Shown here one piece after another: positions 1 to 8,262 of a stretch of DNA of 64,000 nt. The DNA comes from Alkalihalophilus pseudofirmus OF4 (GTDB lineage: Bacteria > Bacillota > Bacilli > Bacillales > Bacillaceae_D). The translations under genes and the position numbers were made by a program. The stretch spans positions 992,001-1,056,000 of the forward strand of contig NC_013791.2 of assembly GCF_000005825.2 (NCBI RefSeq), in the 5' to 3' direction. Every line of letters begins with the position of its first letter. The first letter of the stretch is position 1. Under the pieces are notes generated by a model that saw nothing but the letters and a program-made list of their open reading frames with translations, had not been told where the DNA came from and ran no database searches.

Positions 1-527
1 TTACAGGTATTAGTTTTACGATTGCCTATATGTTAAATGTTCAATTAGGTTGGGCTGGCGGCTCAGGGTTTATAGATTATGTGTTAGTGAACGTCTTGCC
101 AGGTACGCCTAATTGGTGGATGAATTTGATTCTCGGTGCTTTTTTCTTCGTTCTGTATTATGCAACATTTACATTCGCCATTAAAAAGTGGGACCTTGCC
201 ACTCCAGGTAGAGCGGGTCAAGAGGCAAAGTTATATACACGTAAAGATTTTAATGAGAAAAATGTGAAAGCTGCATCCTCTTATCAAGAGAAAGCCTTTC
301 AAATATTAGAAGCTTTTGGGGGAAAAGAAAATATTGAATACGTTGATGCGTGTTTTACAAGGCTGCGTGTAACAGTTATTGATCCAAAAAAGATTGACGA
401 AGGTCAATTGAAAGCGTTAGGGGCTGCTGGGGTGATGAAGTACGATAAAAACATTCAAGCAGTATTTGGCGGTAAATCTGATTTATATAAAAATGAAATC
501 AATGATTTATTAGAAAAAAGTGCATAA
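1..527 (+). CDS. PTS sugar transporter EIICB, C-terminal part (5' end outside window)
   Basis: The reading frame is open from base 3, so the gene starts upstream of the window. The visible part holds the last membrane segments of a glucose/N-acetylglucosamine-superfamily EIIC permease, ending in the usual 'TPGR' linker, followed by an EIIB domain. EIIB shows the phosphocysteine motif DACFTRLRV and the following IxxxxLKALGAAGV stretch. The protein ends right after EIIB, so no EIIA is fused and phosphate must come from a separate EIIA or a cross-acting one. It would import and phosphorylate a sugar at the membrane. Substrate (glucose, GlcNAc, maltose-type) cannot be decided from this fragment. 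A clear terminator follows. Confidence 0.9.
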   Translation, partial: TGISFTIAYMLNVQLGWAGGSGFIDYVLVNVLPGTPNWWMNLILGAFFFVLYYATFTFAIKKWDLATPGRAGQEAKLYTRKDFNEKNVKAASSYQEKAFQILEAFGGKENIEYVDACFTRLRVTVIDPKKIDEGQLKALGAAGVMKYDKNIQAVFGGKSDLYKNEINDLLEKSA

Positions 528-543
528 CTTGATCAGTTCATTT

Positions 544-580
544 AAGCCAAGCTCTCATACTATGAGTGCTTGGCTTTTTA
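544..580 (+). terminator. Rho-independent terminator after the PTS gene
   Basis: AAGCCAAGC (544-552) pairs with GCTTGGCTT (568-576), extended inward by CTCAT/ATGAG, and is followed by a T-run. It closes the PTS transcript before the germination operon. Confidence 0.85.
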
Positions 581-674
581 TGTGTAAGTGTCAATTCTTC
601 AGCCAATCTAACAAAATAATTCCAAGAGTTTGGGTTAGGCTAACTATGAAGAACTGGATGAGGTGGTGAAACGC

Positions 675-2183
675 ATGCTTTATCATTTGAAGCGAAAGTT
701 TATAAAGCACTCAAGATCAACTGAAGCAGCTGACATCACTACTTCTCCATTAAGTGATGAATTAACACAAAACATAGAGATGATTAAAGAATTATATTCA
801 GCCTCTATTAACAAAGACTTTGTCGTTCGGGATATACATATAAAAGGGATGGATTCGAGAGCTGCACTCTTTTTTTATGCAACCGCTGTAGATCTAGATA
901 AAGTCGAACAATCGATTATCTCTCCTCTACTAACTGAGGATGGGAAAGATATTAGAGATATTGTTTTCATTGAACATATTAGTGACGTAAATGATCTGTT
1001 GGATGTGAGCAATTATATTCATCAAGGGTATGTGATTTTCATAATAGAAGGAAGTTCAAACGGGCTGGCATTTAATGTTGCCAGCTATGAGCACCGCGGA
1101 ATTGAGAAAGCTGAGAATGAAGTGCTTGTTAAAGGGCCAAAAGAAGCATTTACAGAATCAGCTTCTGTAAATTTATCGCTTCTAAGAAAGAGGATATCTA
1201 ATCCACATTTTATCGCTGAAGGTATGAGTGTAGGGGTTAGAAGCAAGAGTGAGGCCACGATTTTGTATTTGAATGATCTGGTAGATGAGAACGTGTTAAA
1301 TGAAGTGAAAAAACGTATTGAACGAATTGAGGTAGACAGTGTCAGGAGCATCGAAATGCTTGAGCAATTTATTGAGGAGCGAACCTATTCATTACTCCCG
1401 AGTGTTTTATATACTGAAAGACCTGATCGAACAGCAGCTTACATTGATGATGGCTATATCGCAATCATTATGGAAAACTCTCCTGCAGCGCTCATTCTTC
1501 CAGTTACCTTTTGGTCTTTCTTTCACTCACCAGAAGATCATTATTCAAGGCTGCTCTATGGTAATTTCTCAAGGTTGATTCGCTTGCTTGCGGTTTTTAT
1601 TACTTTATTTATCTCATCTTTTTACATTGCAGTGACGAATTTTCATGAGGAAATGATACCTATTGATTTACTTTTAGCTATAGCAGGAGCAAGAGAGCAG
1701 CTTCCTTTTCCGCTTGTATTTGAAATCGTCATGATGGAGTTCGCATTTGAATTAATACGTGAAGCAGGATTAAGGATTCCAAGCCCTCTTGGACCAACAA
1801 TAGGGATCGTCGGTGCTCTCATATTAGGACAGGCAGCAGTTGAGGCAAATGTAATAAGTCCGATTGTTGTCATTGTGGTAGCACTCTCGGGTTTATCGTC
1901 TTTCGCTATTGCGGATGTAAGTTTAAATTACACGATTCGTATGATCAGATTTGTCTTTATTTTTGCGGCTGCGACCTATGGCATTTTCGGAATAATAGGA
2001 GCCTTTATATTATGTTTGATGTATGCTGCAGCTGCTAGATCTTTTGGAGTCCCGTTTTTGTCTCCTCTTTCTCCTCACTTTCGTTCCGGAAACGATACAG
2101 TCTTCAGAGGTCCTGTATCAAAGGAATTATTTAGACCTGGTCAGATTCATCCGAGGGATATGAAGAAAAACAGCATGAGGTAG
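675..2183 (+). CDS. Spore germination protein, GerA family (A subunit), operon 1
   Basis: A subunit of a GerA-type germinant receptor in the inner spore membrane. The protein has a cytoplasmic N-terminal half of about 260 residues containing the family signature VKGPKEAFTES and 'LLRKRI', then several hydrophobic helices and a short charged tail. Length (about 502 aa) fits the family. The frame extends back to GTG codons at 663 and 666, but ATG 675 is preceded by GAGGTGG at a good distance (8 bases), so I choose it. First gene of an A-B-C operon with a frameshifted B and an intact C. Expected to be expressed in the forespore under SigG, but no convincing SigG promoter could be read. Confidence 0.9.
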   Translation: MLYHLKRKFIKHSRSTEAADITTSPLSDELTQNIEMIKELYSASINKDFVVRDIHIKGMDSRAALFFYATAVDLDKVEQSIISPLLTEDGKDIRDIVFIEHISDVNDLLDVSNYIHQGYVIFIIEGSSNGLAFNVASYEHRGIEKAENEVLVKGPKEAFTESASVNLSLLRKRISNPHFIAEGMSVGVRSKSEATILYLNDLVDENVLNEVKKRIERIEVDSVRSIEMLEQFIEERTYSLLPSVLYTERPDRTAAYIDDGYIAIIMENSPAALILPVTFWSFFHSPEDHYSRLLYGNFSRLIRLLAVFITLFISSFYIAVTNFHEEMIPIDLLLAIAGAREQLPFPLVFEIVMMEFAFELIREAGLRIPSPLGPTIGIVGALILGQAAVEANVISPIVVIVVALSGLSSFAIADVSLNYTIRMIRFVFIFAAATYGIFGIIGAFILCLMYAAAARSFGVPFLSPLSPHFRSGNDTVFRGPVSKELFRPGQIHPRDMKKNSMR

Positions 2184-2191
2184 GTGATTAT

Positions 2192-3273
2192 ATGGAACAT
2201 TCACAAAAAATTGGCGGACGTGAGTTTTTCTCAATCATTGTTCTAGCGATTGGAACAAAAATTACAAGTATGACTCCTGCCATTTTGGCTCAATCAGGTA
2301 AAAATGCATTCTGGATGATGCCTTTTGCGGGAGCATTAACTTTATTGGCGCCCTTTTTGTTGCTTCTATATTTATTACGTACCTACCAGAATAAGAATTT
2401 AATGGACCTTATTTATCATTTGTTAGGAAAGTGGGTGGGTGGATTAGTTGGCGTAGTACTATTCCTAGTGGCATTTGTATCACTAGTTTTAGAAAGCAGA
2501 AATTATCTAGATGAACTAAGTTCCATCTTCTTCCCGCAATCTCCGCAGTATGCATTATATACTGTTTTATTCATTGTCATTTTGTTTGGTGCAAGAAAAG
2601 GGTTGAATGTCATCGCATCAACATCTTGGATCTTAACTCCATTTATTAAAGTGATTGCACTCATTTTATTAGTTTTAGTGCTAAAAGATGTCGTGTGGAT
2701 GCGGGTATTTCCAATTTGGGGCGAAGGGATGATGGTGACAGTTATTGAAGGGGTTAAAAAGGCTTCAATTTTTGGAGATCTCTTTCTTTTAACAATGGCT
2801 TACACCTCTTTGAAATCAACAAAAACGTTTCATAGAACTACTTACATTGGCGGCGCATTTACCTTGTTTGAACTAACTTTGTTTTTTCTCATGTACAGCC
2901 TCTTCTTTGATTATAAATCGATCGACCAAGTGGCTTATCCTTTCCATGAAGTGACCCAGTACATTTCTGTTGGAATGTATTTTACTAATGTTGAAGCCTT
3001 CTTTATGATCTTTTGGTTATTTGCAGCATTTATACGATTTATCTTTATTTTACCACATGGATTTTTGCAGCTGTTTTTTCAATCTCATCATTCAAACCTT
3101 TGTTAGCTGTTTTCTTCTTTTTAGCTATAGTGTTGGGAATGTCCATTAATAATCCAATTCAAAATGTACTCGTTTATCGCGATATGTTCCTAACATTGAC
3201 AACTCCTTTATTTATCATACTGCCTCTTATTTTGTGGGCTGTGGCTAAAAGTAAGGGGGAGTTAGCGAGGTGA
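2192..3273 (+). pseudogene. Spore germination permease, GerB family, frameshifted (operon 1)
   Basis: B subunit (amino-acid-permease-like, about 360 aa) of the germinant receptor. The first frame runs from ATG 2192 and reads about 280 residues of GerB-type membrane protein, then diverges and stops at 3106. The missing C-terminal helices continue in the next frame (open 3013-3273) and end exactly at the GTGA overlap with the C-subunit gene. Both frames are open between 3013 and 3106; the protein-like signal switches at about 3030-3055, in a T-rich stretch, consistent with one missing base. Either a true inactivating mutation or a base-calling error. The good RBS and intact neighbours argue for a recent event or an error. 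Confidence 0.85.
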
Positions 3274-4499
3274 AGAGAACTAAAGGTTTGATAATTATTC
3301 TTAGTTTATTAATACTAGGAGGCTGCTATGATAAAACAGAGCTTGAACAGCAGGCTTTTGTTATTGCAGTGGGGATAGATAAGGCAGAAGATGATGGACA
3401 ATATCAGATCTCCTTTCAGATAGCTCAAGGGCAGTTAAGAGGAGGTCAAGCAGAGGGTGAACTTCAAAAGAATATAACGATACAAGCCAATGATATCATC
3501 GCGGCAAAAAGTACCGCTAACACTCTCATTGCCAGAGAAATTAATCTTGATCAGACAAAAGTATTAATTGTTTCTGAAGAGCTTGCGCGTTCTGGCGAGT
3601 TATTAAATGTCTTACAAGCGACAACTAGAGCAGCGGCGTTTAGAAGAGGAGTGCAGCTTATTATAACAAGAGAAAATGCAAGTGAATTTCTTGCAAACAA
3701 TGATCCTCCGCTTGAAGTAAAGCCCCATAAGTATTATCAGCTTATGATGCAGCAATCGAGCAGTACAGGGCTGATTCCTGATGCAGACATTCATCGCTTT
3801 TTTCAAATTACAGAAGGGGATGCTGATTTGTTTTTAGGCATCTATGCAACTGCTACAAGGCTACAAGATAAACCTGCATTAGAAGACGAATTTTACGCTG
3901 GTCAAGTACCGCAAAAAGGGGAACAGGACACACAGTTTATTGGATCCGCTGTTTTTAAAGAGGGAGTTATGATAGATACGTTAACAGGTGAAGAAACAAG
4001 GCTTTCAATGATTCTTGATAATACTCAGCATATAGAGGACATATTAATTAATTTTCCAGATCCGAAGTCTGAGGTGCACCGCATATCTGCACGTCTCATA
4101 AAAGAGCGAACAACAAATATTTCTATAAAAATGAAAGAAGATGAGCCAGCTCAAATCGATGTGGTTGTTCCGTTTCACTTGGAACTATTAGCAGTCCCTA
4201 GTCTCATCGAATATGGGACGAATCAAGAAAATCTTAAAATGCTTGAAAGAGCAGTTGAGGAAAAGTTTAATCAAGAAGCGGGAAAACTAATCAAGAAGTC
4301 ACAAGATGTATATGGATCTGAGCCTTTTTACTGGTCACTTTACGTCAGGCGATACTTTAGAACAATACAAGAATATGAACAAGCAGACTGGAATAATCGA
4401 ATTTACCCCAATGCTAACATTGACGTAAAGTTTGATATGGAAGCGATTCGCTTTGGGAAACTTATTCAGAATACAGATATGAGAGAAGTGAGGGATTAA
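3270..4499 (+). CDS. Spore germination lipoprotein, Ger(x)C family, operon 1
   Basis: C subunit of the GerA-type receptor. It starts at GTG 3270, overlapping the last bases of the permease gene (GTGA), which suggests translational coupling. A signal peptide with lipobox LGGC places the lipid-modified cysteine at residue 19, so the protein should sit on the outer face of the inner spore membrane. The start of the mature domain, 'ELEQQAFVIAVGIDKAEDDG', matches the family's usual opening with its VIAVGID strand. At 409 aa it is near normal length (family about 370-410). No defect is visible, in contrast to the B gene before it. Confidence 0.92.
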   Translation: MKRTKGLIIILSLLILGGCYDKTELEQQAFVIAVGIDKAEDDGQYQISFQIAQGQLRGGQAEGELQKNITIQANDIIAAKSTANTLIAREINLDQTKVLIVSEELARSGELLNVLQATTRAAAFRRGVQLIITRENASEFLANNDPPLEVKPHKYYQLMMQQSSSTGLIPDADIHRFFQITEGDADLFLGIYATATRLQDKPALEDEFYAGQVPQKGEQDTQFIGSAVFKEGVMIDTLTGEETRLSMILDNTQHIEDILINFPDPKSEVHRISARLIKERTTNISIKMKEDEPAQIDVVVPFHLELLAVPSLIEYGTNQENLKMLERAVEEKFNQEAGKLIKKSQDVYGSEPFYWSLYVRRYFRTIQEYEQADWNNRIYPNANIDVKFDMEAIRFGKLIQNTDMREVRD

Positions 4500-4502
4500 G
4501 AA

Positions 4503-4652
4503 ATGATATGGCTGTTATCTGTTGGAGCAGCAATCTATACAGGTTATTATGCAAAAGAATATTACCACAAAGGAAATAAAGCAGGTGGAATAGCTGTTGG
4601 AGTTGTGGCTCTTATTGTGTTGATCTCACCACTCAGCCAATATGTCATGTAA
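4503..4652 (+). CDS. Small hydrophobic protein, 49 aa, at the end of germination operon 1
   Basis: An ATG frame of 49 codons starts three bases after the gerC-type stop and ends just before the operon terminator. Upstream bases GTGAGGGA could serve as an RBS. The product has two hydrophobic stretches, one from about residue 3 to 16 with 'SVGAAIYTGYYA' and one from about 29 to 45 with 'AVGVVALIVLISP', joined by a short KEYYHKGNK loop, so it looks like a two-helix membrane peptide. I do not recognise the family. Its position makes it a candidate fourth member of the germination operon (small 'D'-type subunits are known for some ger operons), but sequence identity with those was not tested. Confidence 0.6.
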   Translation: MIWLLSVGAAIYTGYYAKEYYHKGNKAGGIAVGVVALIVLISPLSQYVM

Positions 4653-4658
4653 CTAGGA

Positions 4659-4693
4659 AAAACCCTTCGCTTTTATAAAGCGAAGGGTTTTTG
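4659..4693 (+). terminator. Terminator of germination operon 1
   Basis: AAACCCTTCGCTTT pairs with AAGCGAAGGGTTT around a TATA loop and is followed by T residues. It lies directly after the 49-codon gene, which supports that gene being part of the operon. Confidence 0.85.
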
Positions 4694-4781
4694 ATTGGGC
4701 TGTTGTTTTAAAAGTAGGGTGATATTAACTACTCAGTATAAAACATACTTGCCAACTAATTGAATATTCTATAAAATTAAC

Positions 4782-4799
4782 ATACTGACTAGTAGGTAT
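4782..4799 (+). promoter_or_regulatory. Near-palindromic operator candidate upstream of the Mo oxidoreductase
   Basis: ATACTGACTAGTAGGTAT is an 18-bp inverted repeat centred on ACTAGT with two mismatched pairs, lying 20 bp ahead of the start codon and just downstream of an AT-rich promoter-like stretch (TTGCCA at 4749, TATAAA at 4770, 15-bp spacing). Its size and ACTAGT core resemble TetR-family operators. No TetR gene is nearby, so the regulator would act in trans. Confidence 0.45.
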
Positions 4800-4819
4800 A
4801 AATTGGAGGAGGTTAATGA

Positions 4820-7084
4820 ATGGAAGAGAAAGATAAGAGAGTTCATTTCAGAACCTGTCCACTATGTGAAGCAACATGCGGATTAGAGATTCATACAGAA
4901 GGCAATAAAGTAACGGCTATTAAGGGAGATACATTAGATCCTTTTAGTAAGGGATACTTATGCCCAAAAGGATTTCATTTAGATAAATTATATTCAGATC
5001 CAGACCGGATTAAAAAGCCGATGATACGTGATGGAAACACATGGCGGGAAACGTCTTGGGAAGAAGCATTTGAGGAAGTGAAAAGAGGTCTGCAGACCAT
5101 TATAAAAAAGGACGGTCGAGATGCGGTAGCGAGCTATTTAGGCAATCCAAATGTTCATAATCTAGCTGGTATGCTCTATGTTCCAATTTTGTTGAGGGCA
5201 CTTGGATCAAAAAATCGATATTCCGCAAGTACGATGGATCAAATCCCTAAGCAGCTGACAGCGGAATGGATGTATGGAAGTGACTTTTCGATCCCTATTC
5301 CAGATATCGATCGTACGAATTATTTCTTAGTACTCGGTGCAAATCCACTTGTTTCAAATGGGAGCTTGATGACAGCTCCAAATATGAGAAAGCGGATCAA
5401 AAATATTCAAAAACGCGGCGGGAAAATGGTGGTCATTGATCCGGTATCGACCGTTACAGCAAAAGCTGCTGATGAGCACTATACTATTATTCCTGGTACG
5501 GATGCCTATTTTTTAGCAGGACTTCTCCACACGATTTTCTCAGAGGGGTTAGAAGATCTTGGGAGGGCAGAAAATTATGTAAACGGATTAGAAGACTTAA
5601 AGCAAGCCCTTAATGACTTCAAAATTGAAGAGTTAAGTCTTACATGCGGGATTGATGTTCACATCATACAGAAGCTTGCTAGAGAGGTTGCAAAAACAGA
5701 ACGTGCAATTGTTTATGGTCGAATGGGGACGTGTACTCAAACGTTTGGAACAATGAACAGCTGGTTAATAGAAGTGATTAATATTGTCACAGGTAATCTT
5801 GATAAAGAAGGAGGAGTCATGTTCACCAGTCCAGCAGCCGGCTCAAAAAATGCAGGCGGCAAGAAAAAAGCAGATCGGTTCGGTCGGTTTCATTCAAGAA
5901 TTAGAAAACAACCCGAGGTGCTAGGAGAACTTCCGATTTCATGCTTGGCTGAAGAAATTGAAACGCCTGGAGAGGGCCAAATTAAAGGCTTACTAACAGT
6001 CGCAGGAAATCCAGTATTATCCGCACCGAATGGTGAACGAATAGAACAAGCATTAAGTTCACTTGAATTTATGGTCAGTGTTGATTGTTACTTAAATGAA
6101 ACGACTAGACATGCGAATGTGCTGCTGCCTGCTCCTTCTGCACTAGAACGCTCGCATTATGATTTATCTTTTTACCAGCTGTCCGTAAGAAATATCGCTC
6201 ATTATTCAAAGCAAGTATTTGGTCTGCCTGAAGATCAGCTCGATGAGTGGGAAATCCTGCTTCAGTTAGCTGCAGCAGTGATGGATGAAGAACTTGGGGT
6301 TGACCCTGTACGTGCACTAGATGATTATGCCGTTATGCAGCTTATAAAAAAAGAGCAGCGTAACGAGAATTCACCTCTTTCGAACAAGGACCCAGCTGAA
6401 ATCTTTTCAAACCTTTCCCATAGACGAGGGCCGGAAAGAATGCTTGATTTTTTATTGCGAACAGGTGAATATGGTGACTTTTTCGGTGAGGTTCCTAGTG
6501 GACTATCTTTAACAGTCCTTAGTGAGAAGTATCCGCATGGGAAGGATTTAGGCCCTTTAAAATCCAGGCTTCCACAAGTGCTTACCACTATTTCAGGAAA
6601 GATAGAGATGGCACCCTCTCTTTTAATGAAGGATTTAACACGCTTAAAAGGAAAACGTGATAAGAATGCAGATCACCTATTATTAGTCAGTCGAAGAAAC
6701 CTACAGTCGAATAATTCTTGGATGCATAATATTAAAGAATTAACGAAGGGGAGTAATCGTTGTACATTGCAAATGCATCCAAATGACGCAAGCCGGCATC
6801 ATATTGAAGATAAAAGCATGGTTAGTGTAGAGTCGGCAGTAGGGAAAATAGAAGTCCGAGTTGAGGTGATGAATGACGTTATGGAAGGTGTTGTCACTCT
6901 TCCGCATGGGTGGGGACATGATTTGGATGGTATTCAGCTTGAACAGGGGAGGAAGAATGCTGGGGTGAATTCAAATCGATTAAGTAATGATCGCATGATT
7001 GATCCGGTATCTGGAAATGCGATATTTAATGGGATCCCAGTATCGGTTAGCAGATGTGATACCAATAAGGACGTTGTCGGGTAA
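4820..7084 (+). CDS. Molybdopterin (bis-MGD) oxidoreductase, 4Fe-4S type, catalytic subunit
   Basis: A 754-aa protein of the DMSO-reductase/formate dehydrogenase superfamily. The N-terminus has the 4Fe-4S cysteine set C13-x2-C16-x3-C20-x27-C48. Bis-MGD-binding segments follow, and the C-terminal 'molydop binding' domain starts near residue 620 ('LLVSRRNLQSNNSWMHN', later LPHGWGHD). No Tat signal is seen, so it should be cytoplasmic. The loop that carries the Mo-ligating Cys/Sec in formate dehydrogenases and Cys in Nap enzymes reads SASTMDQIP, with no Cys or Sec. No electron-transfer or membrane subunit is encoded next to it; it is monocistronic between the two germination operons. Start ATG 4820 has a strong GGAGGAGG RBS. 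The substrate is unknown. Confidence 0.85.
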   Translation: MEEKDKRVHFRTCPLCEATCGLEIHTEGNKVTAIKGDTLDPFSKGYLCPKGFHLDKLYSDPDRIKKPMIRDGNTWRETSWEEAFEEVKRGLQTIIKKDGRDAVASYLGNPNVHNLAGMLYVPILLRALGSKNRYSASTMDQIPKQLTAEWMYGSDFSIPIPDIDRTNYFLVLGANPLVSNGSLMTAPNMRKRIKNIQKRGGKMVVIDPVSTVTAKAADEHYTIIPGTDAYFLAGLLHTIFSEGLEDLGRAENYVNGLEDLKQALNDFKIEELSLTCGIDVHIIQKLAREVAKTERAIVYGRMGTCTQTFGTMNSWLIEVINIVTGNLDKEGGVMFTSPAAGSKNAGGKKKADRFGRFHSRIRKQPEVLGELPISCLAEEIETPGEGQIKGLLTVAGNPVLSAPNGERIEQALSSLEFMVSVDCYLNETTRHANVLLPAPSALERSHYDLSFYQLSVRNIAHYSKQVFGLPEDQLDEWEILLQLAAAVMDEELGVDPVRALDDYAVMQLIKKEQRNENSPLSNKDPAEIFSNLSHRRGPERMLDFLLRTGEYGDFFGEVPSGLSLTVLSEKYPHGKDLGPLKSRLPQVLTTISGKIEMAPSLLMKDLTRLKGKRDKNADHLLLVSRRNLQSNNSWMHNIKELTKGSNRCTLQMHPNDASRHHIEDKSMVSVESAVGKIEVRVEVMNDVMEGVVTLPHGWGHDLDGIQLEQGRKNAGVNSNRLSNDRMIDPVSGNAIFNGIPVSVSRCDTNKDVVG

Positions 7085-7181
7085 CCGGCAGCGTTTTTTA
7101 AATTTTAGAAGATCTAAGAATACACCATAACCATTTGACACAAGTTAAGGAATGAAATGCTAAAGAAGGAGGAGGGTTACC

Positions 7182-8262
7182 ATGTTTTCACGACTGCAGA
7201 TCATCTTTGTGTTATTGTTATTTATTGGTATTTCTAATCATGTACTTATCCTTCCTCATCTTCTTCAAGCAGCAAAGCGTGACGCCTGGATCTGTGTCCT
7301 TATAGGGTATGGTCTCCTTTTAATTTGGGGTGTACTGCTCCATTTCATTATTAAGCGAAATAAACAGAAAAAGCTGGTTGATTGGGTCAGTGAGAGAACT
7401 GGACATGCAGTGGCGGCAGTCGTTATTCTTCTATTTATTATTTATATCATTTTCACTGCGGCCATCACGTTTTATGATTTCACACAAAGTGTAGATATCT
7501 ACTTTTTACCGGTGACACCTATTTGGTTAATTGTTGCACCATTTCTTCTGTTATGTGTCTTAGCTGCTTACTATAATTTAAAAACAATTGTCTACCTTTC
7601 ATCTTTCTTTTTGCCTGTCGTTTGGATACTTGGGCATTTAGTTGCTTTTTCTACCATGGGGGAAAAATCATATTCTTACATGCTTCCGGTTTTTAATGTA
7701 TGGCAGTGAACCGCTGATTAAGGGAACAATCATCGTTCTTGGAGGCAGTGTCGACCTGCTTTTTATCGTGCTGTTACAGCACCATCTTAATAAGCCATTT
7801 TATCTAAAACACTTCATTATTTTAATTTCTCTTTTAACAGGGTTAGTACTAGGGCCGACTTTAGGCTCTATTGCAGCTTTTGGACCTAATGTGGCAGCGA
7901 ATATGCGATTTCCAGCTTTTGAACAGTGGAGGCTGGTGATGATTGGAGAACATATTTCTCACGTTGATTTTTTAGCAGTATTACAGCTGCTATGCGGAAC
8001 AACCATTCGAGTGTCACTATGTTTATTTATCCTCTATGACATTTTGAGAAAATATACCGAGAAGACAAAACAAATGCTGCTTGTATTAGTGGGTATTATT
8101 CTTTCTGCTGTGTCAATCTACCCGATCAGTGATATTTGGATGCAGACTTTTTTAGGGAGATATTTCTACCCATCAGTATTAATTTTTGGGTTTTTAATGA
8201 CCCTTTTCCTTCTTGTGATTAGTTATTTACCTAGAAAGAAAGGAGGAGCACAAAGCCTATGA
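7182..8262 (+). pseudogene. Spore germination permease, GerB family, frameshifted (operon 2)
   Basis: Second GerB-type permease. ATG 7182 has an AGGAGGAGG RBS and reads 170 residues of family-typical hydrophobic sequence before a TGA at 7707-7709. The remainder, beginning 'SEPLIKGTIIVLGGSVDLL', continues in the next frame (open 7642-8262) and ends with an ATGA overlap with the A-subunit gene. The switch lies within 7690-7709, around 'LPVFNVW' then 'GSEPLIKG', consistent with one extra base or two missing bases. There is no long homopolymer there, so a simple base-calling slip is less obvious than in operon 1. Joined, the protein would be about 360 aa, the normal length. Confidence 0.85.

Noticed and set aside
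581-610. Possible SigG promoter for germination operon 1 (TGTGTA, 17 bp, CAATCTA)
   Set aside because: Only four of six and five of seven positions match the forespore consensus; too weak to annotate.
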